From positions 38,963-102,962 of the forward strand of contig NZ_CANLTR010000012.1 in NCBI RefSeq assembly GCF_947494055.1: a stretch of DNA of 64,000 nt. Reading direction: 5' to 3'. The notes under the pieces are model-generated. The model saw only the letters and a list, made by a program, of their open reading frames with translations. It ran no database searches and was not told the origin of the DNA. Shown here one piece after another: positions 10,308 through 19,343 of the stretch. A program made the translations under genes and the position numbers. Source of the stretch: an uncultured Jannaschia sp. GTDB lineage: Bacteria; Pseudomonadota; Alphaproteobacteria; Rhodobacterales; Rhodobacteraceae. Every line of letters starts with the position of its first letter. Positions within the stretch are counted from its first letter, which is position 1.

Positions 10308-11135
10308 TCAGCCCTTCGCCTTGTCGGAGGGCTGCGCTTCGATGAGCTGGTTCATGGTGGCCGACGGCTGCGCGCAGCCCGCCTCGCCGACGATGCGCGC
10401 CGGCACGCCGGCCACCGTCTTCATCGGCGGCACGTCTGTCAGGACGACCGAGCCCGCGGCGATCCGGGAGCAATATCCGACGGAGATGTTGCCGAGGACC
10501 TTGGCGCCGGCCCCGATCAGGACGCCGTCGCCGATCTTCGGGTGACGATCGTCATGTTCCTTGCCGGTTCCGCCGAGCGTGACCGAATGCAGCATGGAGA
10601 CGTTGTCACCCACCACGGACGTTTCCCCGATCACGATGGAATGTGCGTGGTCGATCATGATTCCCCGGCCCAAACGCGCACCGGGATGGATATCCACGCC
10701 GTAGATCTCGCTGGCCCGCATCTGGACGAAGTAGGCCAGGTCCCGTCGCCGGTTCGACCAGAGCCAGTGCCCGACCCGAAATGCAAGAAGCGCCTGAAAC
10801 CCCTTGAAGAACAGGATCGGCTGGATCAATCGGTTGCAGGCGGGGTCGCGATCGAAGACGGCGATGATGTCCGCCCGCGCCGCTTCGATGATGGTCGGGT
10901 CGTCCGCGAATGCGAGTTCCGCAATTTCCCGCAGGATCTGCTCGCTCATTTCCGCCGAGGAGAGCTTCTGTGCGAACCTGTAGGCCAGAGCCTTGTCGAT
11001 CGAACTGTGATGCAGAATCGAGGAATGGACGAGCCCCCCGAGAAGCGGTTCGTCGCGGATCGCATCCTTCGCCTCCTCAAGGACTCGTGACCAGACGGGA
11101 TCGACTGTCCTGAGATATGTTTCCGCCATCGCCAT
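10308..11135 (-). CDS. cysE: Serine O-acetyltransferase
   Basis: Acetylates serine to O-acetylserine, the first step of cysteine synthesis. The 275-residue protein has the helical N-terminal SATase domain (about 10-140) and a left-handed beta-helix of hexapeptide repeats (about 150-250) with DIHPGARLG, the catalytic-His segment MIDHAHSIVIGE and LHSVTLGGTGK. I chose the ATG at 11135 because a GGAG site lies 8 bases upstream and the family N-terminus begins here; a start at 11192 would add 19 residues. It follows GTA g15 by 63 bases on the same strand, an arrangement I recall from other Rhodobacterales. Confidence 0.95.
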   Translation of the reverse strand: MAMAETYLRTVDPVWSRVLEEAKDAIRDEPLLGGLVHSSILHHSSIDKALAYRFAQKLSSAEMSEQILREIAELAFADDPTIIEAARADIIAVFDRDPACNRLIQPILFFKGFQALLAFRVGHWLWSNRRRDLAYFVQMRASEIYGVDIHPGARLGRGIMIDHAHSIVIGETSVVGDNVSMLHSVTLGGTGKEHDDRHPKIGDGVLIGAGAKVLGNISVGYCSRIAAGSVVLTDVPPMKTVAGVPARIVGEAGCAQPSATMNQLIEAQPSDKAKG

Positions 11136-11198
11136 GATGTGAACTCCGCTCTGTCGGGTCTCCCAGATAGGTCGGAAGCCGAACCGGGGCAAATGATA

Positions 11199-14100
11199 TC
11201 ATGGCAACGTCGCGGTGGCGAAGTATCCGGGGCCGATCTGGTCCGAGATCTGCGCGACTTCGAGGACCGTCGCATGGTCCCAGGCAGACACCATCTCGAA
11301 ACCGAAGTGGCATACCGGTTCGTTTACCACATCTTCGTGCAAGAGACGGCCGTCCGAACCTTCGATCCTGACCAGATAACTTTCTCGAAGTTCGGCGAGC
11401 GGCGCATCGACCGAGTTCCACCCCTCTGTGCTCGTCCGGGACCGCCGGATCCATCGTGCCTCCATGCCCTTGGCGCCCATCTCGAGACGCAGGTGCACGG
11501 GCGCGTAGGGCTTGAGCCCCTCACCGGAAGCAGCGACGACCATGTGCTCGAATTCAGGACTATCTATGGAAGAGTCAGCGGGCCCATGACAATAGTGACG
11601 CGCGAGCCCGAGCGCATCGGACGGCACGTCGAGTTGGGTCAGGGACGGATCGAGAAACACGATCCTGCTCCCCTCCGGCCAGGGATTACGTATCGCATGC
11701 TCAGTCCCCCGCTGACCGCGCAGCCTGCGGGACAAAGCCCAGACACGCCTTTCGACCAGACGCGCATTCTGGAACTGGAAAATCTCCCAGCCGCCCTGCC
11801 CTCCGTCACCTATGGCGGCGGCATTGGCACCAGCGAGCAGTTTCGGCAGCGTCACGGATTCGAGTGCGTCGTCAGAAACCCGAACGAGCACCTCCGGACC
11901 GTTGTCCCATACGGCGGGACTCGCGGGACCAAGTTCGTTCAACGTCATCCCGATCACGGAAGGCGTCTCGATAATCGTATTCAGCTTGTAGTCACTGTCA
12001 TCTATGGACGAAGTTACCGCGATTGGCCCGGGCCAAGGATTGGCCGTAGCGGCGATATAGGGCGCGTGGGGCCGATGGTCGTTCGACAAAAGAGGGAGAT
12101 CGAGCACCTGAATTTCGGCGGGAAGCGGGATGCGCGGGCGAGAGCGTTTTCGAATGACTTCCTTGCGATTGACCGGCTCGTAGACGCTTAAGTCCGTTCG
12201 AACAGCCTCGATCTTCCGTAATAATCCATCCCGGATACGGTCCACTCGCCAAACGTCATCCATTCCCTTGAAACGGACGAGTGATCCAACGCGGACCTCG
12301 GCATTGGACGGTGGCAATGAGAACTCGATGGTCTCATTGGCATCTTGTAATTCGGCTAGAAACCTATCGACGATACCTTGGGCTTCCCCCGATGTCAGAA
12401 CCAGCGGTAGCTCCGTCATCGTAAGCGGTATCGTCCCGCCGTCTGAGCAACAGGCACTCGCAACTTTCGTCTCAAAATTGCCAGCGTCATCCGTATGGCT
12501 GATGACGACTTTCTTGAAGGTTTCGGCTTGGGCCTGGCGATGCCGGGCTATTACGGGGCCATCGGTTCTGACACATCGATCGGCGTCGAGTTCGAACGTC
12601 TCCGCCTCGCTTCTGCTGAAGAAACGAAGTACCCCTGCGGTTTCCGCGACCTCGATCCCATATGCCAGAAGCAGCGGCTGAAGATCAGCTCGGGCGGATT
12701 GGTTGCTGTTGATCGAGTATCCTCGAAGGACCCCTCGAACTTCCGATACGTCGAAAGACGTTATACCGCTTGAGATACAAAGTTCCGCGATCACTGACCC
12801 GAGGGGCTGGAGGCTGGCGCGCCCCGTAAGCCAATGCCCACGCGCATGGTTCACACCGTCAGACCAGAAATCGACCATCTCCGGAAAATTGGGCCATGGT
12901 CGGGTGTCCCAAGCCCATGCGAAGCTGTGCGACAGATCAATCATGCGGTTACCCGACTGATCGATCAGAGGATTGTTGTCCAAATCCTGCCAATAGCCGA
13001 TGAGCGCTTGGTGGTACGCAGCCTGCATTGCATCATCCCTGGACCCGTTCGAATAGAACGGAGTCGAACTCTCGGACGATTTTACATCGATAAACTTGTT
13101 CGGCTGGTTCGTACCTTTGTCGATCGCAGCGCAGCCATACTCGGTGAACCGAATTGGCTTCGACCGCGGCACCCATTCTGTCGGTGTTGTCGAACGCACT
13201 CCCCCTATTCTATCGAAGTGCGGATTCCCCCACCAGTTCCGAAGGTCCTTATACCTCCATATCCAGTCTTCTCCAAACTCTCCATCGGCTATCGTAACCC
13301 GATCCTGAGTGTCACGATGCTCCGGTGTAGGATAGTACCAATCGAAGCCTTCGCCGCCCGCGACATTTGCTTTAAGATAGGTCTGGTCATAAATTGATCG
13401 GAATTTAGAATCCTTATGCCCGTGATGATCACGCCAGTCCGATAACGGCTTATAATTATCTATACCTATGAAATCGATGGCATCATGCGCCCAGAGTGCA
13501 TCAAGATGAAAATGCACGTTTCCCGTGTCTGAAGGATGGTATCCAAAGTACTCCGACCAGTCAGCGGCATAGCTAATTTTCGTCGCTGGCAGGATAGCCT
13601 TAACTTGGCTTGCGAGACGGCAAAGTTCCTTCACCGCCGGGAACGAGTCCAATTCACCTCGAATTTGCGTGAGGGATCGCATTTCCGAGCCGATACAAAA
13701 TGCCTCCACACCTCCCGCCTCGGCGCAAAGCTTTGCGTAGTGCATGATGAAACGGTTGTACGACCACCCGTCGGGCGAGCCCCCATGGAAGAACCATCTG
13801 ACCTCGTCTTCCGCACCAGATGTCCTGTCTGAGGTTCCCGGTCTGCCTGGCGCAAGTTCTGTCGTGAGGCGTCCTCGCCACGGCAAGGAAGCTTGCTCGC
13901 CGTCGCCGAATGGGTCGGGGAGCCCGTTTCCCGTCATTTGATCCATCAATATGAACGGATAGAATGTAATGTCGATATCGAGGCTCCGGAGATACCGTAT
14001 CGCCTCCTTCACCGACTCGTCGCTGGGTGTACCGCCATAGATCGGCCTATCGTCTATATACGGAACTCGCTGCGCTTCTTCACGGTTGATACCGGCGACA

Positions 14101-15038
14101 TTCCAATCTTGGGGAGCGCCATCATATCTATTTTGCTCGACACAGGGCCGTATTTCGCACCTACTGCAGCGAAGGTCATTCCCAAACCAGGTTACGACTA
14201 ATGAGACCGATTTGAGGTTCGGAAACTCTTCGACAAGGTCAGTGACCGCTGTTACGAAGTCAGTTCCCCGCTGCACTGAATTTCTGTTCGCGGAGGCTTT
14301 TTCTCCTAACCTGTAATCATAGTGTACAGCCGTGGTTGCGAGCGCGTATTCGCCAGTTCCCGGGACGAGTGCCACCCCTTCGATAATATCTGCTGGAGCC
14401 TTCGCATACCCGTCTGCATTGACCGATTTTACTACCTCGAAAGATAGTTGAGGAACACGATTACCAAAGGAAGTAAGGTCAAGATCCTCTATGACGACGT
14501 AGGCGGTGCCTCGGAACGCGGGCGCTTGCCCGACTCCAAGAATTGCTTCCAGAAGTGTGTCTGGCTGCTGATCTTCTGACCCTTGATAAAGTCTGATATG
14601 AAGGCTGTCTTTCGCAATCTCCACTCCATCCGCCCAGATGCGGCCGACGCGCCGTATTTCTCCTTCACAGAGCGCCACAGCCAACGATACGCTATAGCTG
14701 TACCGAGCTTGTTCAGGTCGGGCAGGACCGCCTTTGCCGCCGCCCACCGTAGAGCGGTGTTCCTCAAAGTCCGAAGCCCAGATTACCTGCCCCCCGATAC
14801 GTGTTCGCCCGAAAGTGCGTGGAACCGCAGCACCTTCGGACGCGCCCATCAAGCGTATACGGTCCAGCTTCCCGGTCTCTATCGCATCCGATCCATTACC
14901 GAGAACAGCTTCATCAAGTGCTCTTCCGACGACGGAGCCGGCCGCGCGTCCCAACGCGGCCGAACTGGCGCCGAGTACAGAACCGCCGAGACTTCCGCCC
15001 ACCGCAGCGCCTGCAGCGCCCAGAACTAGAGTGGCCAT
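11199..15038 (-). CDS. GTA g15: host-specificity / tail-tip protein with TIM-barrel-like domain
   Basis: The largest GTA protein (1,279 aa) and last of the structural cluster; by analogy with RcGTA it forms the tail tip and penetrates the cell envelope. A Gly/Ala-rich hydrophobic N-terminus (1-45) precedes a baseplate-like region. A central TIM-barrel-like glycosidase domain spans about 270-760 (blocks such as CIGSEMRSL, YTEYGCAA and HSFAWAWDTRPWP), followed by tail-protein domains and a C-terminal DUF-type receptor region. ATG 15038 follows GAAGGA. Base composition is unusually AT-rich for this genome, with rare codons throughout. Confidence 0.93.
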   Translation of the reverse strand: MATLVLGAAGAAVGGSLGGSVLGASSAALGRAAGSVVGRALDEAVLGNGSDAIETGKLDRIRLMGASEGAAVPRTFGRTRIGGQVIWASDFEEHRSTVGGGKGGPARPEQARYSYSVSLAVALCEGEIRRVGRIWADGVEIAKDSLHIRLYQGSEDQQPDTLLEAILGVGQAPAFRGTAYVVIEDLDLTSFGNRVPQLSFEVVKSVNADGYAKAPADIIEGVALVPGTGEYALATTAVHYDYRLGEKASANRNSVQRGTDFVTAVTDLVEEFPNLKSVSLVVTWFGNDLRCSRCEIRPCVEQNRYDGAPQDWNVAGINREEAQRVPYIDDRPIYGGTPSDESVKEAIRYLRSLDIDITFYPFILMDQMTGNGLPDPFGDGEQASLPWRGRLTTELAPGRPGTSDRTSGAEDEVRWFFHGGSPDGWSYNRFIMHYAKLCAEAGGVEAFCIGSEMRSLTQIRGELDSFPAVKELCRLASQVKAILPATKISYAADWSEYFGYHPSDTGNVHFHLDALWAHDAIDFIGIDNYKPLSDWRDHHGHKDSKFRSIYDQTYLKANVAGGEGFDWYYPTPEHRDTQDRVTIADGEFGEDWIWRYKDLRNWWGNPHFDRIGGVRSTTPTEWVPRSKPIRFTEYGCAAIDKGTNQPNKFIDVKSSESSTPFYSNGSRDDAMQAAYHQALIGYWQDLDNNPLIDQSGNRMIDLSHSFAWAWDTRPWPNFPEMVDFWSDGVNHARGHWLTGRASLQPLGSVIAELCISSGITSFDVSEVRGVLRGYSINSNQSARADLQPLLLAYGIEVAETAGVLRFFSRSEAETFELDADRCVRTDGPVIARHRQAQAETFKKVVISHTDDAGNFETKVASACCSDGGTIPLTMTELPLVLTSGEAQGIVDRFLAELQDANETIEFSLPPSNAEVRVGSLVRFKGMDDVWRVDRIRDGLLRKIEAVRTDLSVYEPVNRKEVIRKRSRPRIPLPAEIQVLDLPLLSNDHRPHAPYIAATANPWPGPIAVTSSIDDSDYKLNTIIETPSVIGMTLNELGPASPAVWDNGPEVLVRVSDDALESVTLPKLLAGANAAAIGDGGQGGWEIFQFQNARLVERRVWALSRRLRGQRGTEHAIRNPWPEGSRIVFLDPSLTQLDVPSDALGLARHYCHGPADSSIDSPEFEHMVVAASGEGLKPYAPVHLRLEMGAKGMEARWIRRSRTSTEGWNSVDAPLAELRESYLVRIEGSDGRLLHEDVVNEPVCHFGFEMVSAWDHATVLEVAQISDQIGPGYFATATLP

Positions 15039-15050
15039 AAAAGATCCTTC

Positions 15051-15509
15051 TCAAAGCGGGCGTTCAGGAAACGCAAACTGACCGACGAGACGCCGTCTCC
15101 ATGGCTGGGACAACGCGCTTTCATGAACGGCGCGACCAGAGTATGCATGAATGAATGTGGGTCCTGGACCGCCTTCAGCAACGAGCCCCAAGTGCTTGGC
15201 GGCTGATCCCTCCCGCATACGAAACAATAGCACCCGGCCAGGAAGCACTTGGCTGATCGATTTCACGTCGCCGAGAACCTGACGAGCGGTAGTTTCAAGC
15301 AGTTCGACTGCCTGCCTTTCACCCCAATCCCTCGTGTAGTTAGGGACAGCAAGTGGTTCGCGTCCATAAAGCTCCCTCCAGACTCCTCTTATCAACCCTA
15401 AGCAGTCTGTGCCTGCGCCCTTCCGAGATGCTTGATGCACATAAGGGGTCCCTATCCATTCCCGCGCGATACTTACGACTCGATTCTCGATTGCCTTGTT
15501 AGCTACCAT
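15051..15509 (-). CDS. GTA g14: NlpC/P60-family tail peptidase
   Basis: A 152-residue cell-wall peptidase of the NlpC/P60 superfamily, expected at the GTA tail tip where it would cut peptidoglycan stem peptides during DNA delivery. The catalytic Cys36 is in GTDCLGL and the candidate His residues are in AAKHLGLV and FIHAYS. Its start is 2 bases after the g13 stop, and g15 begins 12 bases beyond its own stop, so all three are translated from one message. Length and position match g14 of RcGTA. Confidence 0.93.
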   Translation of the reverse strand: MVANKAIENRVVSIAREWIGTPYVHQASRKGAGTDCLGLIRGVWRELYGREPLAVPNYTRDWGERQAVELLETTARQVLGDVKSISQVLPGRVLLFRMREGSAAKHLGLVAEGGPGPTFIHAYSGRAVHESALSQPWRRRLVGQFAFPERPL

Positions 15510-15511
15510 CG

Positions 15512-16354
15512 TCAGTTTGATGGGCGCTTCATGAGCCAGTCCTCCCCAGGAATTGTCGGAAAGCCTCGGTAATTCTTAGCATTATCGAATCTATTTATAC
15601 ACATGCTGAAACTCTTATCGCACCCTGCATAAGCCCTGATCTGATCGCCAACATCCAGATCGGCCTCCACAGGCTTCCAGAAGGACAGCGTCCGTATCCA
15701 TTGCTTCCTCCGGTCGTTCTTTATCTCGCCAATAAAAGACGTTGTCTCATTATCGACTAAAGCCAGCTTTCCGGAAGAAAAGTAACCGTCCTTCTCATCT
15801 CTATCCAAGGAAACGATCACCTTGGAACGCCCTAGAATTTCCAGAATTTTTCCTGCTGCAGAGAAGTGTTCCTCTAACTTCATAGTACAACGCTGGTCTC
15901 CCAATACAGCATCACACCTTGCTTCGTATAATCTTCCCTTCACCCTATTCAAAAGCTGACTCTGTGAACGAAGCTCAGCGAAAAACTTGCCGTCTTGACT
16001 ACTTATTTCACCAATATGGCCACAGAAAACGATTTCACTCTCTTGCTGATCGGCCCAGCTTAAGATGTAAACTCGCACAATTGCCTCATCCCACTTCCCT
16101 AGTCTGATATCATCCGGTCTGACGACTTCGTGACTCAGAGCCCCGATGAACTCGCTGTTGTCCACCGATAGTCCTGTGCCAGTCTCTAAAGTTCCGGCTA
16201 ACAGCCCGGAGGAGGCAAGGCATTGAACGCCCTCTAGCTCGATTGCCTTGTCGTGATCCGTAAATCCATAGACCTTGCCGTCTTTTCGCGCAATAATCCA
16301 AGCCCTGCACGTAGTCGTAGCTTCGAGAAGCAGATGATCTTTGAGAGCATTCAT
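15512..16354 (-). CDS. GTA g13: tail hub protein (DUF2163 / phage BR0599 type)
   Basis: A 280-residue distal tail/hub component in the canonical g13 position. The N-terminal region matches the DUF2163 style (CRAWIIARKDGKVYGFTDHDK) and the C-terminal region the BR0599 family. Four cysteines in two pairs (147/156 in RCDAVLGDQRC and 245/252 in GCDKSFSMC) are spaced as for a metal or iron-sulfur site; the RcGTA hub is reported, as I recall, to carry an Fe-S cluster. The start overlaps the g12 stop (ATGA). This is among the most AT-rich genes in the window. Confidence 0.92.
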   Translation of the reverse strand: MNALKDHLLLEATTTCRAWIIARKDGKVYGFTDHDKAIELEGVQCLASSGLLAGTLETGTGLSVDNSEFIGALSHEVVRPDDIRLGKWDEAIVRVYILSWADQQESEIVFCGHIGEISSQDGKFFAELRSQSQLLNRVKGRLYEARCDAVLGDQRCTMKLEEHFSAAGKILEILGRSKVIVSLDRDEKDGYFSSGKLALVDNETTSFIGEIKNDRRKQWIRTLSFWKPVEADLDVGDQIRAYAGCDKSFSMCINRFDNAKNYRGFPTIPGEDWLMKRPSN

Positions 16355-16980
16355 GTCCTCAGCTCCACGACAGGAATATCTAGTATGTCCCCTGCCTGAA
16401 AACTTGCGATGGAACTTATGATCGAATCGGTGTCAAATCGCGCGGGTACGTCGAATTCGAACCCAGCTGTCAATATAGCGCCGGAAGAGGGTGCTTTCAT
16501 GAATTGTACCATTCCGGTTTCTGCGTGGAGGTCGTATTCTGTATTGGGAACTTCAGTCCCGTCGACCGCCAGCACTACTGATTCCGGCACAATCTTCGTT
16601 ATCGGTCTTCTGTATGTAATGCCTCCTGATGCGTAAGCTTTCGAGAAATGGAAGTTGGTCGTTTGTCCGTCGGTCTGCGCAATGACCTGGTCCGTGCAGG
16701 ACACGCTTTTACTAGACCTGCAGCTTTTGTAGTCAAGCCAGTCCTTCCATCTGAACCCGTGAAGTCTTCCCCGACGCGCTTCGAAAAATGCGATGAGTTC
16801 GCCGACATCATCTAACGAGCGGAGACCCAAACCTGCGTTGTACTGGCGGCGCGAATGTTCCCATGGTGAGTTTCTATGTTCGAAACCATTGGCGAGCGCA
16901 ACAATGTCTGTCTGTCTCATCGGCCCGCCAGAGGAACCATACGACAATCGAGCCGGGAATCTCACTTCGTGAAACGACAT
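16351..16980 (-). CDS. GTA g12: distal tail protein (DUF2460)
   Basis: A 209-residue protein of the DUF2460 / TIGR02217 type that in RcGTA forms the distal tail ring. Diagnostic blocks are the N-terminal FHEVRFPARLSYGSSGGP and the central GRLHGFRWKDWLDYKS. The ATG at 16980 has AGGAG about 10 bases upstream, 11 bases after g11 ends, and its stop codon overlaps the g13 start by 4 bases. Confidence 0.93.
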   Translation of the reverse strand: MSFHEVRFPARLSYGSSGGPMRQTDIVALANGFEHRNSPWEHSRRQYNAGLGLRSLDDVGELIAFFEARRGRLHGFRWKDWLDYKSCRSSKSVSCTDQVIAQTDGQTTNFHFSKAYASGGITYRRPITKIVPESVVLAVDGTEVPNTEYDLHAETGMVQFMKAPSSGAILTAGFEFDVPARFDTDSIISSIASFQAGDILDIPVVELRT

Positions 16981-16991
16981 AGCACGCGCTC

Positions 16992-17642
16992 CTATCGGTT
17001 TCTGGCGCCTCGAGAGAGAGCGCGCGACATCTCTGTTGCGATCTGGGTTTTTGATCTACGAAAGCTCTCTGCATCGGGGGATGAGATGTTCATTTGGATG
17101 GAGATCGGTCTCAAATCACCTTGGGTTCGGACTCCAAGACGGCCGTCTGTTCCGCGGGTAAGTGGCATCACGGCTTCGGGACCGGCCTCCCCCATCAGGC
17201 CAGCTCCGCCTCTAAGCGGGAAAACAGTCGGTGAACCGACTATATCTCCGGTTGCAAACGGCATGACGCGGCCTTGGGTGAACGTGCCGCCAGACGCAAA
17301 CGGAAGGAATGAACCGATACCGTCTGACATGGCTGAGCCAACGGCTTGCGTCACCGGCTTCATCGCGGCGTTGTACGTTGCGTTCAACATAGACCGTGCG
17401 AGGCCGCTCAATGCGTCTGATAGCTTCATTCCATCCACAGCGACACCATCGAAAGCCTGTTTCAGCGATGTGCCGAAGGTCTGCGTTAGTCCGCGTGCCT
17501 CTCGCTGAGTCTGTTTCATCTGGCCTTCGAGAGATCCTAGCTCGCTCGTGAAACGCTCGACCAGCGCTTCTGATCCTCCCAGCCGGGCTTCCAGAAGTTC
17601 GATCTTTTCACCGAGCTCTTCAAATTCCTCACTACTTATCAT
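16992..17642 (-). CDS. GTA g11: short tail tape-measure protein
   Basis: At 216 aa this is far shorter than phage tape measures but normal for GTAs, whose tails are short. An N-terminal coiled-coil (about residues 3-55, Glu/Leu-rich) is followed by a helical part and a Gly-rich segment (SFLPFASGGTFTQGRV, GGAGLMGEAGPEAVMPL), the signature of the lambda-type tape-measure C-terminal domain. It overlaps g10.1 by 11 bases. Confidence 0.92.
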   Translation of the reverse strand: MISSEEFEELGEKIELLEARLGGSEALVERFTSELGSLEGQMKQTQREARGLTQTFGTSLKQAFDGVAVDGMKLSDALSGLARSMLNATYNAAMKPVTQAVGSAMSDGIGSFLPFASGGTFTQGRVMPFATGDIVGSPTVFPLRGGAGLMGEAGPEAVMPLTRGTDGRLGVRTQGDLRPISIQMNISSPDAESFRRSKTQIATEMSRALSRGARNR

Positions 17643-17838
17643 TCTGGTTCCCTGCTTTGTCCGGAAAGCGCCTTATTAACGATTCCAGTCCATTGCGATC
17701 GAGAGGTGATTTTCCGTCACCATGTCCAAGCAGGAACGCAAGGTCTGCTGGTGTCATCGCCCAGAATTCGGCAGGCCGCAGTCTGAGCCCGCGAATGCCA
17801 GCCGTCATCAGGGCGGGCCAATCGAACCTTTCCGTCAT
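17632..17838 (-). CDS. GTA g10.1: small tail assembly protein
   Basis: A 68-residue protein with RLRPAEFWAMTPADLAFLLG, a motif typical of the Rcc01693-type phage tail assembly chaperone. It starts within the g10 stop codon (ATGA) and lies between the gp10-like gene and the tape measure, the place where phages encode tail-assembly chaperones. It is easily missed because of its size. Confidence 0.88.
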   Translation of the reverse strand: MTERFDWPALMTAGIRGLRLRPAEFWAMTPADLAFLLGHGDGKSPLDRNGLESLIRRFPDKAGNQNDK

Positions 17839-18158
17839 GTCGCTGGAATGGCAAACGAGCGATTGAGCAAGAGGGCCGCCGCGCGGATCGCTTGGGCCGG
17901 TCCGCCTTCGATGTTTGCATCAAGCAAATCATGCCCGGTGCCTTCCCATCCGCCGCCCCTGAGTCCTGCGAGAAGGAGGCGCACCACATCTTCGGTGTTA
18001 AACTGCCCATCTTCAAATCTAGATATGAGCGACACGATCGAATCGCCGGTCATCGTCGCTTCTAGTTCCGCAAGTGATCCTAGCGTAAGCTTGAGAGTTC
18101 GGCGCTTGCCGTCAAGATTAATCGAGACCTCTCCAGCGAAAGGATTACCCCCAATCAT
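17835..18158 (-). CDS. GTA g10: gene transfer agent gp10-like tail protein
   Basis: A 107-residue protein matching the GTA gp10 family in look: GGNPFAGEVSINLDGK followed by LKLTLGSLAELEATM, and a helical C-terminus. Probably a tail-assembly chaperone acting with g10.1 on the tape measure. Start and stop overlap neighbours by 4 bases each (ATGA), so the tail genes form one translationally coupled block. Confidence 0.9.
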   Translation of the reverse strand: MIGGNPFAGEVSINLDGKRRTLKLTLGSLAELEATMTGDSIVSLISRFEDGQFNTEDVVRLLLAGLRGGGWEGTGHDLLDANIEGGPAQAIRAAALLLNRSFAIPAT

Positions 18159-18571
18159 TGTATGGCCACAAACTTCAGCTGTCCTGCAGAAGCAAGGGAC
18201 AGTTCGTAAGTCGCTTCGCTATCGTGTCCCCCACTGTATTCTATCGACGTAATCTGGAAAGATCCTTCGATGACACCAAAGTGGGGAATAATGATTTGAA
18301 AACTGGGAATTTCGCCGTCGAAAAAGAGTTGCCGCGCACGTGCGTCAGTCAACTCGTCCCGAAAGACGCCGGAACCGGCAATCTGTGCGGACTTCATTCC
18401 GCCTCCGCCAAGCAACTCTCGCCAACCACCTTCACTTTCAATGGTGGTCACATCGATGGACCCCGCATTTAACGTCAAACGGGTCGTACGTAGACCTGCG
18501 AAAGTGACGTAATTCCCCGTTCCGTCCTTATCGATTTTCAATAGGAGATCTCTACCCGCCTGTACCGTCAT
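18155..18571 (-). CDS. GTA g9: major tail tube protein
   Basis: A 138-residue tail tube subunit of the TIGR02126 / phage TP901-1-like type: MTVQAGRDLLLKIDKDG, then VTFAGLRTTRLTLN and SIDVTTIESEGGWRELLGG. I use the ATG at 18571, which overlaps the g8 stop (ATGA) and has AAGGAA upstream; an upstream in-frame start would add 19 residues from within g8. In RcGTA this protein forms the stacked hexamer rings of the tail. Confidence 0.92.
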   Translation of the reverse strand: MTVQAGRDLLLKIDKDGTGNYVTFAGLRTTRLTLNAGSIDVTTIESEGGWRELLGGGGMKSAQIAGSGVFRDELTDARARQLFFDGEIPSFQIIIPHFGVIEGSFQITSIEYSGGHDSEATYELSLASAGQLKFVAIQ

Positions 18572-19005
18572 TCGAAATTCCTTATTCTTTGCTCGGTCGT
18601 GTGATCGGCAAGCCGAGCTTGGAACCAAAGGTCGATCCGTCGTGTTCCTTCGCCTTCGTCTCGTCTGGCTTCAGCACGAATGAAACGCAGGAAGACGACT
18701 GACCCTCTGGAAAGCGTCAATGTCGTCTTGATCATTGCGTCCGATATGCACGCCGCCACCAATTTCGCAGCGAGATACCCTTGTCGCCGAGTGACGACAC
18801 TCACGCGAAACTCGTGGCTTGCTCCGGGCCCAGTATTGTCAGAACGATTTCGGACCTTTTCCGGTCCTAACGCAACGAACAAGTCTGGCGCAGGGTCAGG
18901 CACCGAGTCGAAGACAGCTCCTCTCGTGAGGTCGGATACCTCTGGATCAGAGACTAGGCGTTGGTAGACAGCAGTTTGCAGTGCCTCGCTCATCGCATAG
19001 GTCAT
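18568..19005 (-). CDS. GTA g8: tail completion protein (DUF3168)
   Basis: A 145-residue protein of the DUF3168 type, related to phage tail terminator proteins that cap the tail tube and join it to the head. Its N-terminus (SEALQTAVYQRLVSDPEVS) and the VFDSVP segment are typical. It starts in the g7 stop codon and ends in the g9 start codon with 4-base overlaps. Codon usage is more AT-rich than in the head genes. Confidence 0.9.
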   Translation of the reverse strand: MTYAMSEALQTAVYQRLVSDPEVSDLTRGAVFDSVPDPAPDLFVALGPEKVRNRSDNTGPGASHEFRVSVVTRRQGYLAAKLVAACISDAMIKTTLTLSRGSVVFLRFIRAEARRDEGEGTRRIDLWFQARLADHTTEQRIRNFE

Positions 19006-19343
19006 ACCGGTTCCCCGGGAGGTACTTCACTCGCGAAAATGGAAAGGAGATGGCCTTCATCGTCGTGTACCGCTTGGACCTCGTATGTCCGGCCGCCATC
19101 GATCAATCGATCACCGGTCGTTGGTCGCATCGCATGACCATCTGGAATGGCATGGGTGATAATGCGAACTCGAAGACGAGGTGTAAGGCCGAACTCGGTG
19201 TGCTTCAAATCGCCAGAGCGCATTGTAACATTCGCCCAAAACCCTCCCTGTTCACGCCATTCCCGAACGAAACCCCCGGCGCCATCGGTAATCCTCGCCG
19301 ACTTTGACAAAATCAACCTTCTGTTGAACGAATGACCCCTCAC
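19002..19343 (-). CDS. GTA g7: head-tail joining (head closure) protein
   Basis: A 113-residue head closure protein of the SPP1 gp16 / TIGR01563 type, with the common phage pattern RRLILSKSARITDGAGGF, FWANV and RPTTGDRLIDGGRTYEV. Translation starts at a GTG whose last bases overlap the stop of g6 (GTGA). In tailed particles this ring sits between the portal adaptor and the tail terminator. Confidence 0.9.
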   Translation of the reverse strand: MRGHSFNRRLILSKSARITDGAGGFVREWREQGGFWANVTMRSGDLKHTEFGLTPRLRVRIITHAIPDGHAMRPTTGDRLIDGGRTYEVQAVHDDEGHLLSIFASEVPPGEPV

